64,000 nt of DNA. Source: Dryas octopetala. Its lineage: Eukaryota; Streptophyta; Magnoliopsida; Rosales; Rosaceae. The notes under the pieces were generated by a model. The model had not been told where the DNA came from and made no database searches. It saw nothing but the letters and a program-made list of their open reading frames with translations. The translations under genes and the position numbers were made by a program. Below, one piece after another: positions 1 to 11,197 of this stretch (within the stretch, counting starts at the first letter, position 1; every line of letters starts with the position of its first letter). The stretch lies in the NCBI GenBank assembly GCA_963921425.1, contig OY992835.1, positions 14,012,001 to 14,076,000 of the forward strand, read 5' to 3'.

Positions 1-434
1 CAACAATGCAGAAACAAGTAGTGCATTACAAACTATTCCAGGTGAAACAATAAAATGAATTAGAAAGGAACCATAAAGTATTAAAGTGGTATATACGGAC
101 AATAAAAGCTGCAAATTTTATAAAATGTTTCTTGCTCATGAAATATTGAAATCTCTAAAAAGCTGCAAATCTCATTAAATGTTTCTTATTTAATTATTGG
201 ACGAATGCAATGCAATTTTGATGACAAGTTTGTTTGCTTGATTAAAAGGGAATGCCAACCAAGAAAAAAACTGATATTGAAAGAGTGTTATTTAATCTAC
301 ACATAATTTATTGGGTCCTATCATAGAATCTACACACTACACACTCCCATGACCCAATTCAGACAATTAAGTGGCTACCTGCAACTCTGCAACTGCAAGT
401 GAGATCCACCGGCTCAGCTGCCTGCCTTTGCCAA
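1..434. other. 3' flank of NLR1, no gene seen
   Basis: AT-rich sequence downstream of the minus-strand NLR1. The first ~35 bases closely match the sequence at 27901-27935, just past the 3' end of NLR2, so the duplication that made the two receptors also took in 3' flank. The stretch at 360-434 is the former 3' UTR; its counterpart in NLR2 is now translated. I see no other gene here. Confidence 0.6.
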
Positions 435-3125
435 TTACTTGCGAAGAGGTTTGAAGGTGGGAAGGAAAACATTTGGAGCATCTTGGTCGTCCCACTCTAA
501 CCCAGTCCACCACCATTCCTGTCCTTCGATGATGAGATTGCATCCTTGGGCACTCATTGAGTCCAGTGGCAACTTCTTCAGTGCTCGACAATCGCGTATG
601 TAGACTTCCTTCAGATCTGGAAAGGGTAAGGCACCTTCATATATGCTCTGCAACTTTGGTAGACCGATCAACTTCAAGCTTATAAGTTTTGCAAATGGGT
701 TCAATGCTTTTACCTCATTTGCCACTCCACCCAATCTTTCCAAACTCATTATTTTTTCCATTTCAGAGCATCCGTCTACAACTAATGTGATGAGATTTGG
801 AGCAAAAATGAGCCATGTCAGATCCTTCATTTTTCGGCATCTACGTAGATTTACTGTTTGAAGGCCAATGAAGCAACTTTGGTTTATCGTCATCGATTCG
901 CGAGGATCATTAGGACCTCGTGCTTCCCAATTAACCTTCAATTCTTCCAAATCAGTACACTCTTCAATTACAAGGTAATCAAGATTGGCCAGAGATGATG
1001 ATATATCAAGAAACCTCGTATTGTCGGAAAGTTTGAGGCTGAGCTTTCGAGTGCAGGTCACTAAGTTCTTGTAGCTAAATAACTGTTGGAAACAAGAGGT
1101 ACTTCTTATGGTCAAAGTCAAGACCTCTAGGTGTTTCAAACACTGCAATTCATCCAACATTGCCTTTTCACTGTCAAAAGGACATTTGTCATCATCACCA
1201 CACCCCTGCATTTTCAAAACTTCTAGCATGGAAAAGCTTGATATTATATGCGGTGGAACAAAGTTAAGCTCCTGCGTCAAGTCCAAGTTCAAGTATTTTA
1301 GCCTTACCAAGGCCTTTAACTCCATCGGCAACTCTCTTATACCAGTTCGTGACAAATTCAAATGTCGTAAAAAAGCAAGTTTTGAAACTCCGGATGGTAG
1401 TTGGGTTAATTGCCAATTGTAAGACAAACCCATAACTTGAAGAGAACGCATAGAATCAAAGAAGGTTTCGCCAATCTTCTTCAATTTATTTCCTTGAAGA
1501 AACAAGGTCAGCAAATTGGGAGATTCTGGTCTTTCAACTAAATTTTCAATATGATTGTTCATTAATGACACCCTTTCTACGCCTTTCCATTCTTCAACAT
1601 TCGGTACTTCACTCAAATTGGCACCTGATTCCACAAGGAAATTCTTGTTTGTTTTCTCTGGATCACGAGACAGCCACAATGCCATCTCGCGAATCACATC
1701 ATGCATTTTTACCCAAATTTCACCATATGGTTCCAACAAACATGCATTGAGAAGAGTGCCTATGATATCATAACTCTCATATTTCGCTTTGTCTACATTA
1801 CCATATTTCTCAAGTATTCCCTCACACATCCAACAATATAACAATTGAACTTTATTTATGCGAGAATCTTCTGGAAATAAAGCACAGTATAAGAAGCAGG
1901 ATTTAACTTTCTCGCTTGGTAGATTATTATAACTATACTCTAATAGGTGCAGCACCTTTTCCATACCTGTAAACTTCCAGACAGAATTCTTCAAAACATC
2001 AATTGCATATTTCCATTCTTCAGGGGTCTTCTTGCTAGCCATGGCCTTACCCATTGTAATTAGTGCAAGTGGCAAACCGTCACACTTTTTTGCCACTATT
2101 TCAGCAAGTTTGGGGATTTCTGGATGAAGACGAAGTGTTTCTGTGCCAACATTCTTTTGAAACAATTCCCATGCTTTGTCCCATCGCAAAGGATCCACTA
2201 CAATCTTATGAGCCCTCATACTAGCACATACTTCTTCTAATCGAGTTGTGAAGATTACCTTGGACTTGTTTCCTTCACCAGGAAAAGGAACCCCTAGTTT
2301 GGTAATTTCAACCGGCTCCCATATGTCATCCAAAAATAACAAAAACTTCTTTTCACTCAAGATCTTGCAGATGTCTTCAGCCTTTTCATCCTGCTTTTTT
2401 TGCTTCCATGCGTCATCCGAAAACCCAATCTTTTCACCAATATTATCCTGAATCCCTTCATATTGGAGGTCCTTTGAGACCACTATCCAGATCACAATCT
2501 TAAAATCATGAGGAGTTTGGGCCAACTTGTTTTTGATTTGGGTTAGGAGAGCGGTCTTGCCCACCCCTCCCATTCCATGTAAGCCAATTTTTCCCACTTG
2601 ATCATCTTCAATGAGTCTCCAAACCTTTTCAAGCATGGATTCCATGCCCACAGTAGGCTCAACAGCTACTTGATTGACTACAGGTGCAGCTACTCTTTCT
2701 GTGACCTCTGCAAAATCTTCCTTGCTCTGTTTCTTTAAATCAGCGACTTCCAGCAACTTCTTGGCCACGTGTTTTCCATACTTGTAGCTGGACACGTAGT
2801 TTGTTGAACAGTAACCTCCACAACATAATTTCCCAATTTCTTGGCTGCCATCGGTTACAACTTGATTGACTTGAGCCTCTGTACTTTCCACACTTGAAAT
2901 CCACCACTCTACATGCTCTGACCGCTTCATGAATGGCTGCTGCTCCTCGACCTCAACCCTTCTCTTCACACCATTCTTTATAGCTGTTAATTCTCGCAGA
3001 GAAGTTTGCAGAGCTTCATGGTTTTCTTGGAGCTTATGAACATATTCTGCTCGTCGCTTAATGGAATCCCAGCAGCGAGAAACAATGCCATCGCCTGAAC
3101 ATGAGACTGAAAAGATGTTGCCCAT
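435..3125 (-). CDS. NLR1: CC-NBS-LRR immune receptor, RPS5-type, intronless
   Basis: Single uninterrupted frame of 896 residues. The start MGNIFSVS has Gly2 and Ser6, fitting an N-myristoylation signal as in RPS5-class receptors, so membrane attachment is inferred. A coiled-coil domain (about 20-150) contains PFMKRSEHVEWW. The NB-ARC domain follows: P-loop GMGGVGKT at 184-191, kinase-2 LLFLDDIWE at 262-270, RNBS-B FTTR near 292, GLPLA at 350-354, CFLYCALFPED at 410-420 and MHD at 474-476. Irregular leucine-rich repeats fill about 500-870, and the protein ends VFLPTFKPLRK. All ATPase signatures are present, so it looks functional. The family senses pathogen effectors inside the cell, often by guarding a host protein; no ligand can be inferred. 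Its closest relative here is NLR2: the CC and LRR are nearly identical but the NB-ARC is clearly more diverged. Partial copies lie at 13648-13977, 33960-35262 and 62555-62837. Confidence 0.93.
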   Translation of the reverse strand: MGNIFSVSCSGDGIVSRCWDSIKRRAEYVHKLQENHEALQTSLRELTAIKNGVKRRVEVEEQQPFMKRSEHVEWWISSVESTEAQVNQVVTDGSQEIGKLCCGGYCSTNYVSSYKYGKHVAKKLLEVADLKKQSKEDFAEVTERVAAPVVNQVAVEPTVGMESMLEKVWRLIEDDQVGKIGLHGMGGVGKTALLTQIKNKLAQTPHDFKIVIWIVVSKDLQYEGIQDNIGEKIGFSDDAWKQKKQDEKAEDICKILSEKKFLLFLDDIWEPVEITKLGVPFPGEGNKSKVIFTTRLEEVCASMRAHKIVVDPLRWDKAWELFQKNVGTETLRLHPEIPKLAEIVAKKCDGLPLALITMGKAMASKKTPEEWKYAIDVLKNSVWKFTGMEKVLHLLEYSYNNLPSEKVKSCFLYCALFPEDSRINKVQLLYCWMCEGILEKYGNVDKAKYESYDIIGTLLNACLLEPYGEIWVKMHDVIREMALWLSRDPEKTNKNFLVESGANLSEVPNVEEWKGVERVSLMNNHIENLVERPESPNLLTLFLQGNKLKKIGETFFDSMRSLQVMGLSYNWQLTQLPSGVSKLAFLRHLNLSRTGIRELPMELKALVRLKYLNLDLTQELNFVPPHIISSFSMLEVLKMQGCGDDDKCPFDSEKAMLDELQCLKHLEVLTLTIRSTSCFQQLFSYKNLVTCTRKLSLKLSDNTRFLDISSSLANLDYLVIEECTDLEELKVNWEARGPNDPRESMTINQSCFIGLQTVNLRRCRKMKDLTWLIFAPNLITLVVDGCSEMEKIMSLERLGGVANEVKALNPFAKLISLKLIGLPKLQSIYEGALPFPDLKEVYIRDCRALKKLPLDSMSAQGCNLIIEGQEWWWTGLEWDDQDAPNVFLPTFKPLRK

Positions 3126-3480
3126 TGCTTGCAGATGGATCGAAAGAAATAAAAGATTTCTAAATATTTATGAGATAGAGAAATTAGTGTGGGTAGCTAG
3201 GCAAGGCAAGCACACACACATACAGGGGAGGGAGGGAGAGAGAGAGAGAGAAGTAATAAATAATAAAATGCACTGAGAGGTAATATTGGACCTCCTTGGA
3301 TTCTCCTTGGTGCACTGTGGAGTGAGGAGCTGGTGGGTGGTGGGGCTCACCCGAAGACTTGACCCGGCTTTGATTGATTTTTATTTTTTGGTCGAAAAGA
3401 ACAAACCCAAGGCTTTGATTGATGTAAAAGCCAAGAGTTAGTAGGTGGTGGGGTCCGTGGGGATCATGGCTCACCCAATC
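3126..3480 (-). promoter_or_regulatory. Shared 5' leader/promoter of the NLR family
   Basis: Upstream of the NLR1 start codon, this block is closely related to 30737-31050 (NLR2) and partly to 35263-35500 (NLR pseudogene) and 62838-62935 (NLR stub). It carries a short (GA)n run near 3236-3250. A W-box-like TTGACC lies at 3359-3364, and the same site is kept at 30928-30933 upstream of NLR2. WRKY factors bind TTGAC(C/T) in many defence promoters; a role here is inference. Confidence 0.45.
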
Positions 3481-5225
3481 CAATTTAATTTAAAGACCCA
3501 ATAATATATGCTTAAAATAATATATGCTTAAAATATGACTTCTCTCTCAATTGGTTCACAATTGATTAAAATAATATGCTTAAAATAATATATAATATAT
3601 ATATATATGTCAATTGGTTCACAATTGACGTAATCATCACATTATGACTTCTCTCTCATAATATGCTTAAAATAATGTAAAAATAATGCTAGAATTAGTA
3701 GATTTGTACACAATTGATGTACATGTAAGTAAAGGACGACAATTTCAAAAATTTTGTCGAAAATTTTATTTTTTAGAAAAGGAGAAATTATATCAAAATA
3801 CCAACATATTTTTGTTAATATTTCGAGAAATTTTTCAAAAATTTTCATAATTTTGTCAAAATTTTTGAAATTTTGCTGAAAATATTGACTTGGGGCTGGG
3901 TGGGGTGGGGTGGGGCTGGCTTGGGGGGAGAGGGGCGGGGAGAGGCTAGGTTTGGGAGGAAAGGGGCAGGAAGGGGCTGGGTCTAGGGGGAGAGGGGCAG
4001 GGAGGGGCTGGGTGAGGGGGGGTTTGTCGGGGATGGGCTGGGTTTAGGGGGAGAGAGGCGGGGAGGGGCTGGGTGAGCGGGGGTGTGTCAGGGATGGGCT
4101 AGGTTGGGGGAGAGAGGCGGGGTGGGGGCTAGTGTTGGGTGGGGAAGAAGATAGAGGGATGTGAGATCACAGTAGTGCAGGCTGGGAGAGAGAAATGAGA
4201 AGGAAGAGGGAAGAGAGAGTCACGGGCAAGGAGGAAAAGGAAGGCAAGAAAAAAAAAGGAAGGAAATAAAAAAAAAAGAAAAGAAAGAAAATAAAAAAAG
4301 GAAAGAAAAAAGAAAAGAAAAGAAAGGAAATTGTAATCGTAACTATTGAACAATAAACACTTTTTTTTGTAATGCAATTGTCCAACAATACATAGTACTA
4401 TTTCATGCAATTGTCCTACACTGGTTCTTTCTGCACTCACTCATGTACCTTGCAAGCCAAATCTTTCAAGTAGTCCTCTTTTATGTCCTTTGGTTATGAT
4501 CTTGGGGCCAAATACACTTTTGTCCTTATAGTCTTGGCCATTTTTCATTTTAATGTATGTCAATTTAAAAGTTTGGATCAACTTGTTGTGGTTTACTCTA
4601 GTTTCCAATTAAGACCAAATTTATAATTTATGTCATTTTTCTTAATTATATTGGAGGGAATCGAATTCTTTACCTATCCTAATTCTAATACATTCTCCCA
4701 CCTTTGACCAATTTTTTGACGATTTGGTGAATTGGTGGAGACATTTCAATAATTTTGTCATTTTTCTTAATTATATTAGAGGGAATCGAATTCTTTACCT
4801 ATTCTAATTCTAATACATTTTCCCACCTTTGACCAATTTTTTGATGGTTTGGTGAATTGGTGGAGACATTCCAATCAAGGATTCTTCATGAAATGACAAA
4901 AATATCCATACACATGCCAATCTAGAGCCGCCACATGATTGAATCTTAAAAAAATTGAAGAACTTGCGAATTTGACCCTCATTGAAAATTAAAATAAATC
5001 ACATTATTCTGATTACAACTTTTAGAGTAAAAAAATTTAAACTTAAACTTAGCCTAAAGTACAAAATTTGTTTTGTTTATTATATTTTTTAAATTGGATA
5101 GTGGAAATCGAACTTTGGTGCATGGGCAAATTCTGTAATCCTTCCAATTGCTAGCTATTTTTGTTTGCCCATTTCTTAATGACTATTGCGAGGTGCCAAC
5201 TACATATATATATATATATATATTA
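3481..5225. other. Intergenic: AT-rich repeats, G-rich tract, tandem duplication
   Basis: No gene seen. The stretch holds AATATATGCTTAAAATAAT repeats (3500-3680), TTTCGAAAATTTT-type sequence resembling hAT termini (3730-3880), the G-rich minisatellite at 3890-4140, a purine-rich A/G tract (4190-4330) and a tandem duplication of about 124 bp: the block starting GTCATTTTTCTTAATTATAT near 4632 recurs near 4757. A (TA)n run lies at about 5202-5222. Confidence 0.6.
3890..4140 (+). repeat. G-rich minisatellite (GGGGCTGGGT-type units)
   Basis: Degenerate tandem units built on GGGGCTGGG and GGGGAGAGGGGCGGGG occupy about 250 bp, with dozens of G-runs of three or more on the plus strand. The density and spacing suit G-quadruplex folding. 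It is a non-coding, strongly strand-asymmetric island in an AT-rich region. Confidence 0.75.
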
Positions 5226-5638
5226 AGGACAATGCTTGAGTCCTCAAGCTTGAGGACCAACCTTGTCCTTAAGGTCGCAAAAAATCATAGTTCCATCAAG
5301 CCAGCTCAAGATCGGAATCGTTCCATTTTTAAATCACCTATTAAAGATCATCTTTATAAAAAATCAACTCAATCGAAAATCGTTTGGTTGTATAACTGTT
5401 AATGAATAAATACATAGTTTGTAAAAAATTACTCTTTTAACTACAAATGTGTATTTATTCGTTAACAGTTATACAACCAAATAATTTCCGATTGAATTGA
5501 TTTTTTATAGAGATGATCTTTAATATGTGATCTAAAAAAAGAACAGTTTCGATCTTGAGCCGGCATGGCAAAACTATGATTTTTTGTGGCCTTGAGAACA
5601 AGGTTGGTCCTCAAACTTGAGGACCCGAGCATTTTCCA
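5226..5638. mobile_element. Foldback MITE, about 410 bp, long inverted arms
   Basis: The left arm begins AGGACAATGCTTGAGTCC; the right arm, reverse-complemented, begins GGAAAATGCTCGGGTCC. The two arms stay complementary for most of their ~190 bp, including the stretches CTTGAGGACCAACCTTG and GTTATACAACCAAA. The flanks are TA-rich (TATAT on both sides), so a short TA-type target duplication is likely but ambiguous. The element has no coding capacity and would give a long hairpin RNA if transcribed. Confidence 0.75.
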
Positions 5639-5699
5639 TATATTTAATGTAGTAGTATTTTTGTTCACAATATTGAGATTGCAAGGTACATGATAAGAG

Positions 5700-5885
5700 T
5701 AATGGTTATTGGGCCCACATATGCTCGGCTAATAAGAAGACGAGGCCCAAAATGGGCCTATGTGGGTGCTGATCTGTGAACCTGAATTTTTGATCTGTAC
5801 GTGCAACACAATAACTTCCATTTACTCTACCTCTTCTCCCTTGTGGTCACCCTCTGGCAATCCATTAACAACTTTGCTTGCTGCA
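5700..5885 (+). promoter_or_regulatory. Proximal promoter/5' UTR of the membrane protein gene, with site II motifs
   Basis: Three TGGGCC/GGCCCA elements lie close together: TGGGCCCA at 5710-5717, GGCCCA at 5744-5749 and TGGGCC at 5753-5758, 130-180 bp before the inferred start codon. Site II (TGGGCY) motifs are bound by TCP factors and are typical of broadly expressed plant housekeeping genes. This supports 5886 as the true 5' end. Copy B of the gene lacks this region. Confidence 0.45.
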
Positions 5886-8476
5886 ATGACTTCTTCAAAG
5901 AAATGGGCAAGCATCATATCTTCCACTGCTTCTTGTATATATTTCCTTGTCATCATCCTTCAAATTCCTCTTTTCAGGTAATTCCAGTTTTCTCTTATTT
6001 TTATCTTAATTAATCATCATGATGATGCAAAAATTAAAAGATAAAACAATTTCAAATGTCTAAATTCCTCTTCAAGATTCCATTGCCTAGGTGTAATTGT
6101 CAACATTTTGTAAGCTGAAACCATACCTTTGTTTGCCCTAGTTTTAATGCGTTACACCATTTTTAATGGGGTTGAGTACATATGCAACATCAGATTTAAG
6201 ACATAAAAATGCATCACTATGTACTGGCATATATTTAGGTTGCATTTGGTCAAGTGGCCAACTATTTACTGGATATGATTACAAAGAAATTATAACTAGC
6301 ACCACTTTTTTTTTTTTTTTTTCCTGAAGTGAGAACATCACCATGTTTCAAAAGCAGTGCTATATATTTGGGATACTCTCATCCCAATAAGTGAGAGTGT
6401 TTTCATCTCTCCTTGTGAGAGTTTTTCCACCTCTCTTCGTGAGAGTTTTTCAGATTTTGTTTGTTTTGGTTTGTTTTGTGTTTTGATGCTTTCAGGTTTT
6501 CTCTGGCGCTCATCACAAGGTGTTAGGGAGTCACTATTTTCGCCGGTACCGGTCATATTTCCACCGGTTACTATTGCCACATCCGCCACTTTGCGCTATT
6601 GTCAGCCTCGACTTAGAGATGTTGGTAGGATCGTGAACCCAAACGCGACTAGTTCGCTAATTCCTACGGTGCCTCTCTGGCTCCGTTTGATGGCTATAGT
6701 ATCTGCTCGATGCCGATGTTATGAGATCTTCGAACTTCTGTGGGCTTTTCTGCTCCACTTTTGTGGGTTTTTGTTTTCTTGTAAGCCTTTAGGCTCATAT
6801 TTTGTATTCTCTCTGCCTTTTTGGCTGTTTTAATACAATGATTTGCTTTATTTTCAAAAAAAAAAAAAAAAAAAGCAGTGCTATATACTGCAAACACTAA
6901 CATATTAAATTCCAACCGATGTGACAGACGATATGTTAGTGTTTTAGTTGCCAGAAATAAAATTTTAGTTGGTATTCAGAACTAAAATTCTTCCTGCATA
7001 ACCTAATTTATCTAGAAGCAACAAATGGAAACAAAAAAACAATTGCGAATTTTGGTTTCATCCCATAAAATTATGTTAGGCATGTGATATACTGATATTA
7101 ACAGATTAACATAATATTCTCTTTGTTCCACAGGGTCCCCTGCAGAGCTGGAATATGTACATCACCAATGGAGGTAACATCCTCTCAGTTAATTGCATTT
7201 GAACTACTCCCCTTAGTTATAGTGAAGGGGGCTGTTGCAAATGCATTTGTCAAGAACAAAACAATCCCAAGCTATGATAACTTGATGTTATATGAGTTCA
7301 CCAATGTAAAGGCAACCACTGCAATATCTGATCTACAGCGCCTAGAGGTTAGTATGTTCACAGCATTTTTCTCTCAACTCCTATGTGATATTGCTGAAAC
7401 CTTAATTAGCTAGGTCTCACGTTGGGAATCATAAGCCTTACAGCTCAATACAAAAAATAGCAGGTCTCCTATTCATTGTCAATTTGTTTTTGAGTTGGAC
7501 ATTCTAATTTTACCATAGTATCATAGAGAGGCAAGCAATTTGTTCATGTTTAATACCCACTTTGGCCGCACACACGTTATTGTTAATTGGTTTTGAGTTG
7601 GATGTTGAAACTTTAACATAATCAACAATCTATGTTACCTGCTAAGAAATGCAACAAGACAAGAATTTACAGCTCTTTGGTAACCTTTTCCTTTTGTTTT
7701 CAGTTATTTTCTTTAATTAAAGAGTGAGGGAGACTAAAGATAGAAATGAGGGAGAAGATGAGAGATGTGAGGAACAAATTGAAGGACAAATGATTTCTAA
7801 AACTAGAACCTATTGGAGACCCATTCATTTTATTTTTCATCCTCTATTCCTTACCTCTTTGATCTCCTTTTTCCCTTTCTCTCTTTAATATAAAGAAAAC
7901 AGAAAAGGAAAATGAAGATATTACCAAATGAGCTTAGAATAAAATGCACTTGTAGAGCATTTTCAATGAAAAAAAAAAGGCTCAATTACAAATACACCCA
8001 CCAATTATAGGGTGTATTTCAGATTAGTCCATGAACAAAAAATTATTTCAGATTAGTACACTAACTAATATAAATTTACAAATTACCACATCCGTTACAA
8101 ATTTCGTTAATAAGGAAGTTAAATGCCAGTGTGGACAGTGCTAACGTCAATTTTTTAAATGATGTGGACACCAAATTTAAACCACATGGATTAATGATGT
8201 AATATTTAATTATATTTTTAGAGGGTTTAAAAGTTTTGTTAGTTTTTAGTTTTTATTTTTTTAATCAATATGACATTATTAATACATGTGGAGCAAATTT
8301 GGTGTCCACATCATTCAAAAAATTCACGTCATCGTTGTCCAAAGTGGCATTTAATTATTGTTTTTGACGAAATTCATAATGGATGTGTTATTTTGTAGCT
8401 TTTTATTAGTTAGTGGACCAATCTGAAATACCATCTATTGTTGGTGGATGTATTTTGTAATTGAGCCAAAAAAAAA

Positions 8477-8542
<66 letters not shown>

Positions 8543-8859
8543 GAACATAGATTAAATTCTGTAGTACTTGTTCTCACCATGGCTTGCATCAGGTTCTTGC
8601 TGGAAGTTACTTATCAGTGGCAGGAGCACTTTTGGGCCTTATAAAACCAGGGAGAATGAGCCTCTTTGGTATTCTTCTTATCCTATGGGGCCTTGTTAGG
8701 GAAATCATTTTGAGAAGATCAATGAGCACAGATCACATATACATTTACCCAGCAATGTCAATTGCCATGTTTTCTGCCTTCTTGTCTGTAACAAAGGATG
8801 TAAGAAGGATAATTCGTAGTTTCAGAGGTCCGCGGATTGTAAAAGCAAAACGTTTATAA
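5886..8859 (+). CDS. Uncharacterised plant membrane protein, 3 exons, 190 aa (copy A)
   Basis: Exons read by eye: 5886-5977, 7134-7347 and 8593-8859. Donors are AG|gtaatt and GAG|gttagt; acceptors are ccacag|G and gcatcag|GTT. Phases match exactly (92+214+267 nt), giving 190 residues. The N-terminus MTSSKKWASI leads into a hydrophobic anchor (about 13-28, CIYFLVIILQIPLF). A middle segment has VPCRAGICTSP and a hydrophobic stretch (FELLPLVIVKGAV). The C-terminal part has two further hydrophobic segments (AGSYLSVAGALLGLI; MSLFGILLILWGLVREIIL), a third around YPAMSIAMFSAFLSV, and a basic tail (KDVRRIIRSFRGPR...KAKRL). Roughly 4-5 membrane spans are likely. I do not recognise a named family and assign no function. 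Intron 1 holds a retroposon (6367-6870) and intron 2 holds a MITE and a long (GA)n. A 5'-truncated copy lies at 52761-53966. Confidence 0.72.
6367..6870 (+). mobile_element. Poly(A)-tailed non-LTR retroposon (LINE/SINE-like) in intron 1
   Basis: The insert is flanked by a 17-bp direct repeat AAAAGCAGTGCTATATA (6350-6366 and 6871-6887; the A-run makes the first bases ambiguous). The 3' end is a poly(A) tract after ...GATTTGCTTTATTTTC. A tailed insert between long target duplications is the signature of target-primed reverse transcription. The body has repeated GTGAGAGTTTTT motifs and a GC-richer middle but no recognisable reverse transcriptase, so it is a short, non-autonomous or internally deleted copy. 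Confidence 0.8.
7979..8467. mobile_element. TIR MITE GGCTCAATTAC, 489 bp, intron 2 of membrane gene
   Basis: Ends are GGCTCAATTACAAATACACC and, reverse-complemented, GGCTCAATTACAAAATACAT. It is flanked by runs of 10 A on each side (7969-7978, 8468-8477), consistent with a 9-10-bp A-rich target duplication as in Mutator-like MITEs. The corresponding place in copy B (about 53605-53620) has no insert. A diverged family member lies at 49784-50308. Confidence 0.85.
8479..8537. repeat. (GA)n microsatellite in intron 2
   Basis: About 59 bp of uninterrupted GA just after the MITE, 55 bp upstream of exon 3. The copy B counterpart (about 53626-53640) has only a few units, so this tract expanded after duplication. 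Confidence 0.95.
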
Positions 8860-10348
8860 GTTGATGCCTTCAAAATCATAAATTTGTTTGAAATGTTTCC
8901 TGTTTCTGCGGGAAGAGACTATTTTGATGTAAATGATTCTTTCTGTACTGTAATTATAAAGAAAGGAACACATTTGTTCTTATGAGGTAGAGCAACCAGT
9001 CTTGTGGTTTAACTTTATTGCATTCAGAAAGCAATAGTCTGTGGAGAGGGATCTAAAGCTATTAGTTCATATGTACCATTCTCACACTTGCTTAGCTTGG
9101 TGTATGTCTTTTGGCTTTTCTTTGTTTTTATATTGTTTGTGTACTACTTCAACTTCTGGTTTCCTCTTGTGTTCTTTTTAAACTGTGAAACCTGAGTACT
9201 CATTATTGAAAAAGGAATTAATAAATTATATAATTTTTATTTGCCTCGGTCTCAGTGTAATCACCCAGGCATGAAGGAATCTAAGAGACTAAAAGTGATA
9301 TGGAGGGAATCAGAAGGCACTGATTTCTTGCATAATTGTATGAATAACACACAGCACAAAGCCAATTGCTAAAACTAAATATTGAAGAACAAGGGTTGGC
9401 TGATTGTATCTCTAACCAAACTCATTCTTCCAAGTCTTCCTTCATGTTTCATTAACAAGTCACTTTCAAATAGATCCTTCAACTAACACACATAATGCCC
9501 AAACATCTTGAAATGATTCAAGGGTCCTAATAAAAAATAACAGGGGAAACACATCTTTTCTACTTGCTTTTGGTCTCTGGAGAAAAAATGAATCTACACA
9601 GTCCAATCTAGCTACCATAAGCAGCATGCTAGAAAGACTTCTTTAGTGGCCTAGAAACCCTCCCCAACAAGCCTTCTTTAGATGCAGAAAGACTTCTTCT
9701 GGAAGGGCATTTCCAACTCTCTACCAACAAGATTCATTCTATACATAAGGAAAATGATCACCAACCCATTTCATTTATCAATAAATCATATGTTATTTTT
9801 AAAAATCTTTGCACATAGTGAATAAAGTAGTATCAAATTCAGTACATGAATTTTGTGTTGATGTGCTTAAAGTTATGAACCGAAGATAATGCTGGTGCAT
9901 GGCATTGTATATCAATAAAGCTGAACAATGCATATCAACATAACAAACTCCTTAAATTGAGTCTTACTTGCTCCCTATATTGGATCTGGGCAGATAAAAA
10001 ATAATCAAATTTCAATATAGAAAAAGGGGTCATGATTGAGTTTCAAAATACAAGATGTTCAACATTATATGTCAAGCATAAAACACACTAAATTAATTGG
10101 ATTATGTGAGGGCTTGTAGCTTCAATGGTAGAGAGCATTTACCATTTTACCTCATATCCAAAGCTAGAATTCATAACTTTTATATAAAATATATGATATA
10201 TCAAATTTTAAAAATGGCTCTCTGGGACTTGAGCTAGCAATGAATACAATTGCATAACATTGGGATCTCAATCTAAAAGGCATTCAACAAGGCATTGAAC
10301 TAGTACTTCTCATTGACATATTACACAAACAATAATACTTTAGTATAA
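8860..10348. other. 3' flank of membrane gene and intergenic sequence, copy A
   Basis: Probable 3' UTR to about 9200, then AT-rich sequence with no coding capacity seen. It matches 53967-54681 and 57779-58560 of copy B. The element-free junction at 9568-9573 (TTTGGT) marks the place where B carries 3.1 kb more. Confidence 0.6.
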
Positions 10349-11197
10349 GAGGGCTGCTATTTGCACACCCTTTTTTTTCTTTTTGCACACACTTTTCTCC
10401 TACACACCCCCTATCTTCTCCTAAAATTTAAAATTTCTCTTTAACACACCCCTCCAATTACCCTAATACCCCTATTTTATACATTTTACAAAATTTCTCA
10501 CAACACACCCCTTCACCCACCACACCCCATCAACTCATACAAAAAAAAAAACAAAACACACAGCCCCTCCCCCTCCCCCACCCGACCACCTCCCTCCCTC
10601 TCTCCTTCCCTCACCGACCACTTCCCTTTCTCTCTCCTTCCCGCAGCACCGACCTCTCTCTCTCCTCCCCGCAGCACCACCCTCCTATCTCTCTCTCTCT
10701 TCTTCCGCAGCACCACCCTCCCTCTCTCTCCTCCCCTCCGAACACCATTTTAAAAAAAAAATTTCAGTTCGGCAGGTTCGGCGGACCAGTGCCGAACTGG
10801 GCTGTTTCGTTTGGCACTCATCCGTCGAACAATCCTGTTATATTCGGCGATGACTGCCAAACGAAACAGCTCGGTTCGGCATTGGTCCGCCGAACTGCAT
10901 TTTTTTTTTTTTAATGGTGGCTGGTTCTGGGCTTCGAGGTGGAAGACGAGGTGCTGTGAGCGGAGGTGTAGCAGCGTGTGGGCGGCAGCCAAGGTTGACG
11001 GTGAAGAAGAAAAAAAAAAAAAAAAGGGATGGGAATGGGGTGTGTAGCCGTGTAGGGGGGGGGGGGGGAGATGGGAATTGGGTGTGTGGGTGTGTGGGTG
11101 AGGGGAGGGTCAAAGTGGTCTTTTTTTTTGAGTTTTTTTTTTTTTTTTAGAAGGGGTGTGCAAAAAGAAAAAAGAGGGTGTGCAAAAAGCAGCCCTC
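10349..11197. mobile_element. hAT-like TIR element, 849 bp, 8-bp TSD
   Basis: The TIRs are 22 bp with 21 matches (left end GAGGGCTGCTATTTGCACAC). The TSD is TAGTATAA at 10341-10348 and 11198-11205. Copy B has the empty site, one TTTAGTATAA at about 58548-58557 followed by the same downstream sequence. Inside is a palindrome at about 10768-10900, whose arms contain GTTCGGCGGACCA and its complement. C-rich and GT-rich simple sequence flanks the palindrome. No transposase is visible. An 8-bp TSD points to hAT; the class is otherwise inferred. Confidence 0.88.

Noticed and set aside
6357-6833. 158-codon frame in intron 1 of the membrane gene
   Set aside because: Lies inside the poly(A) retroposon; no reverse transcriptase or gag-like motif, and its start overlaps the target duplication.
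10097-10170. tRNA-like sequence GTAGCTTCAATGGTAGAGAGC (also about 58330)
   Set aside because: D-arm-like start only; no convincing anticodon stem or T-arm (GGTTCRAATCC) follows at the right distance. It may be a SINE or tRNA relic.
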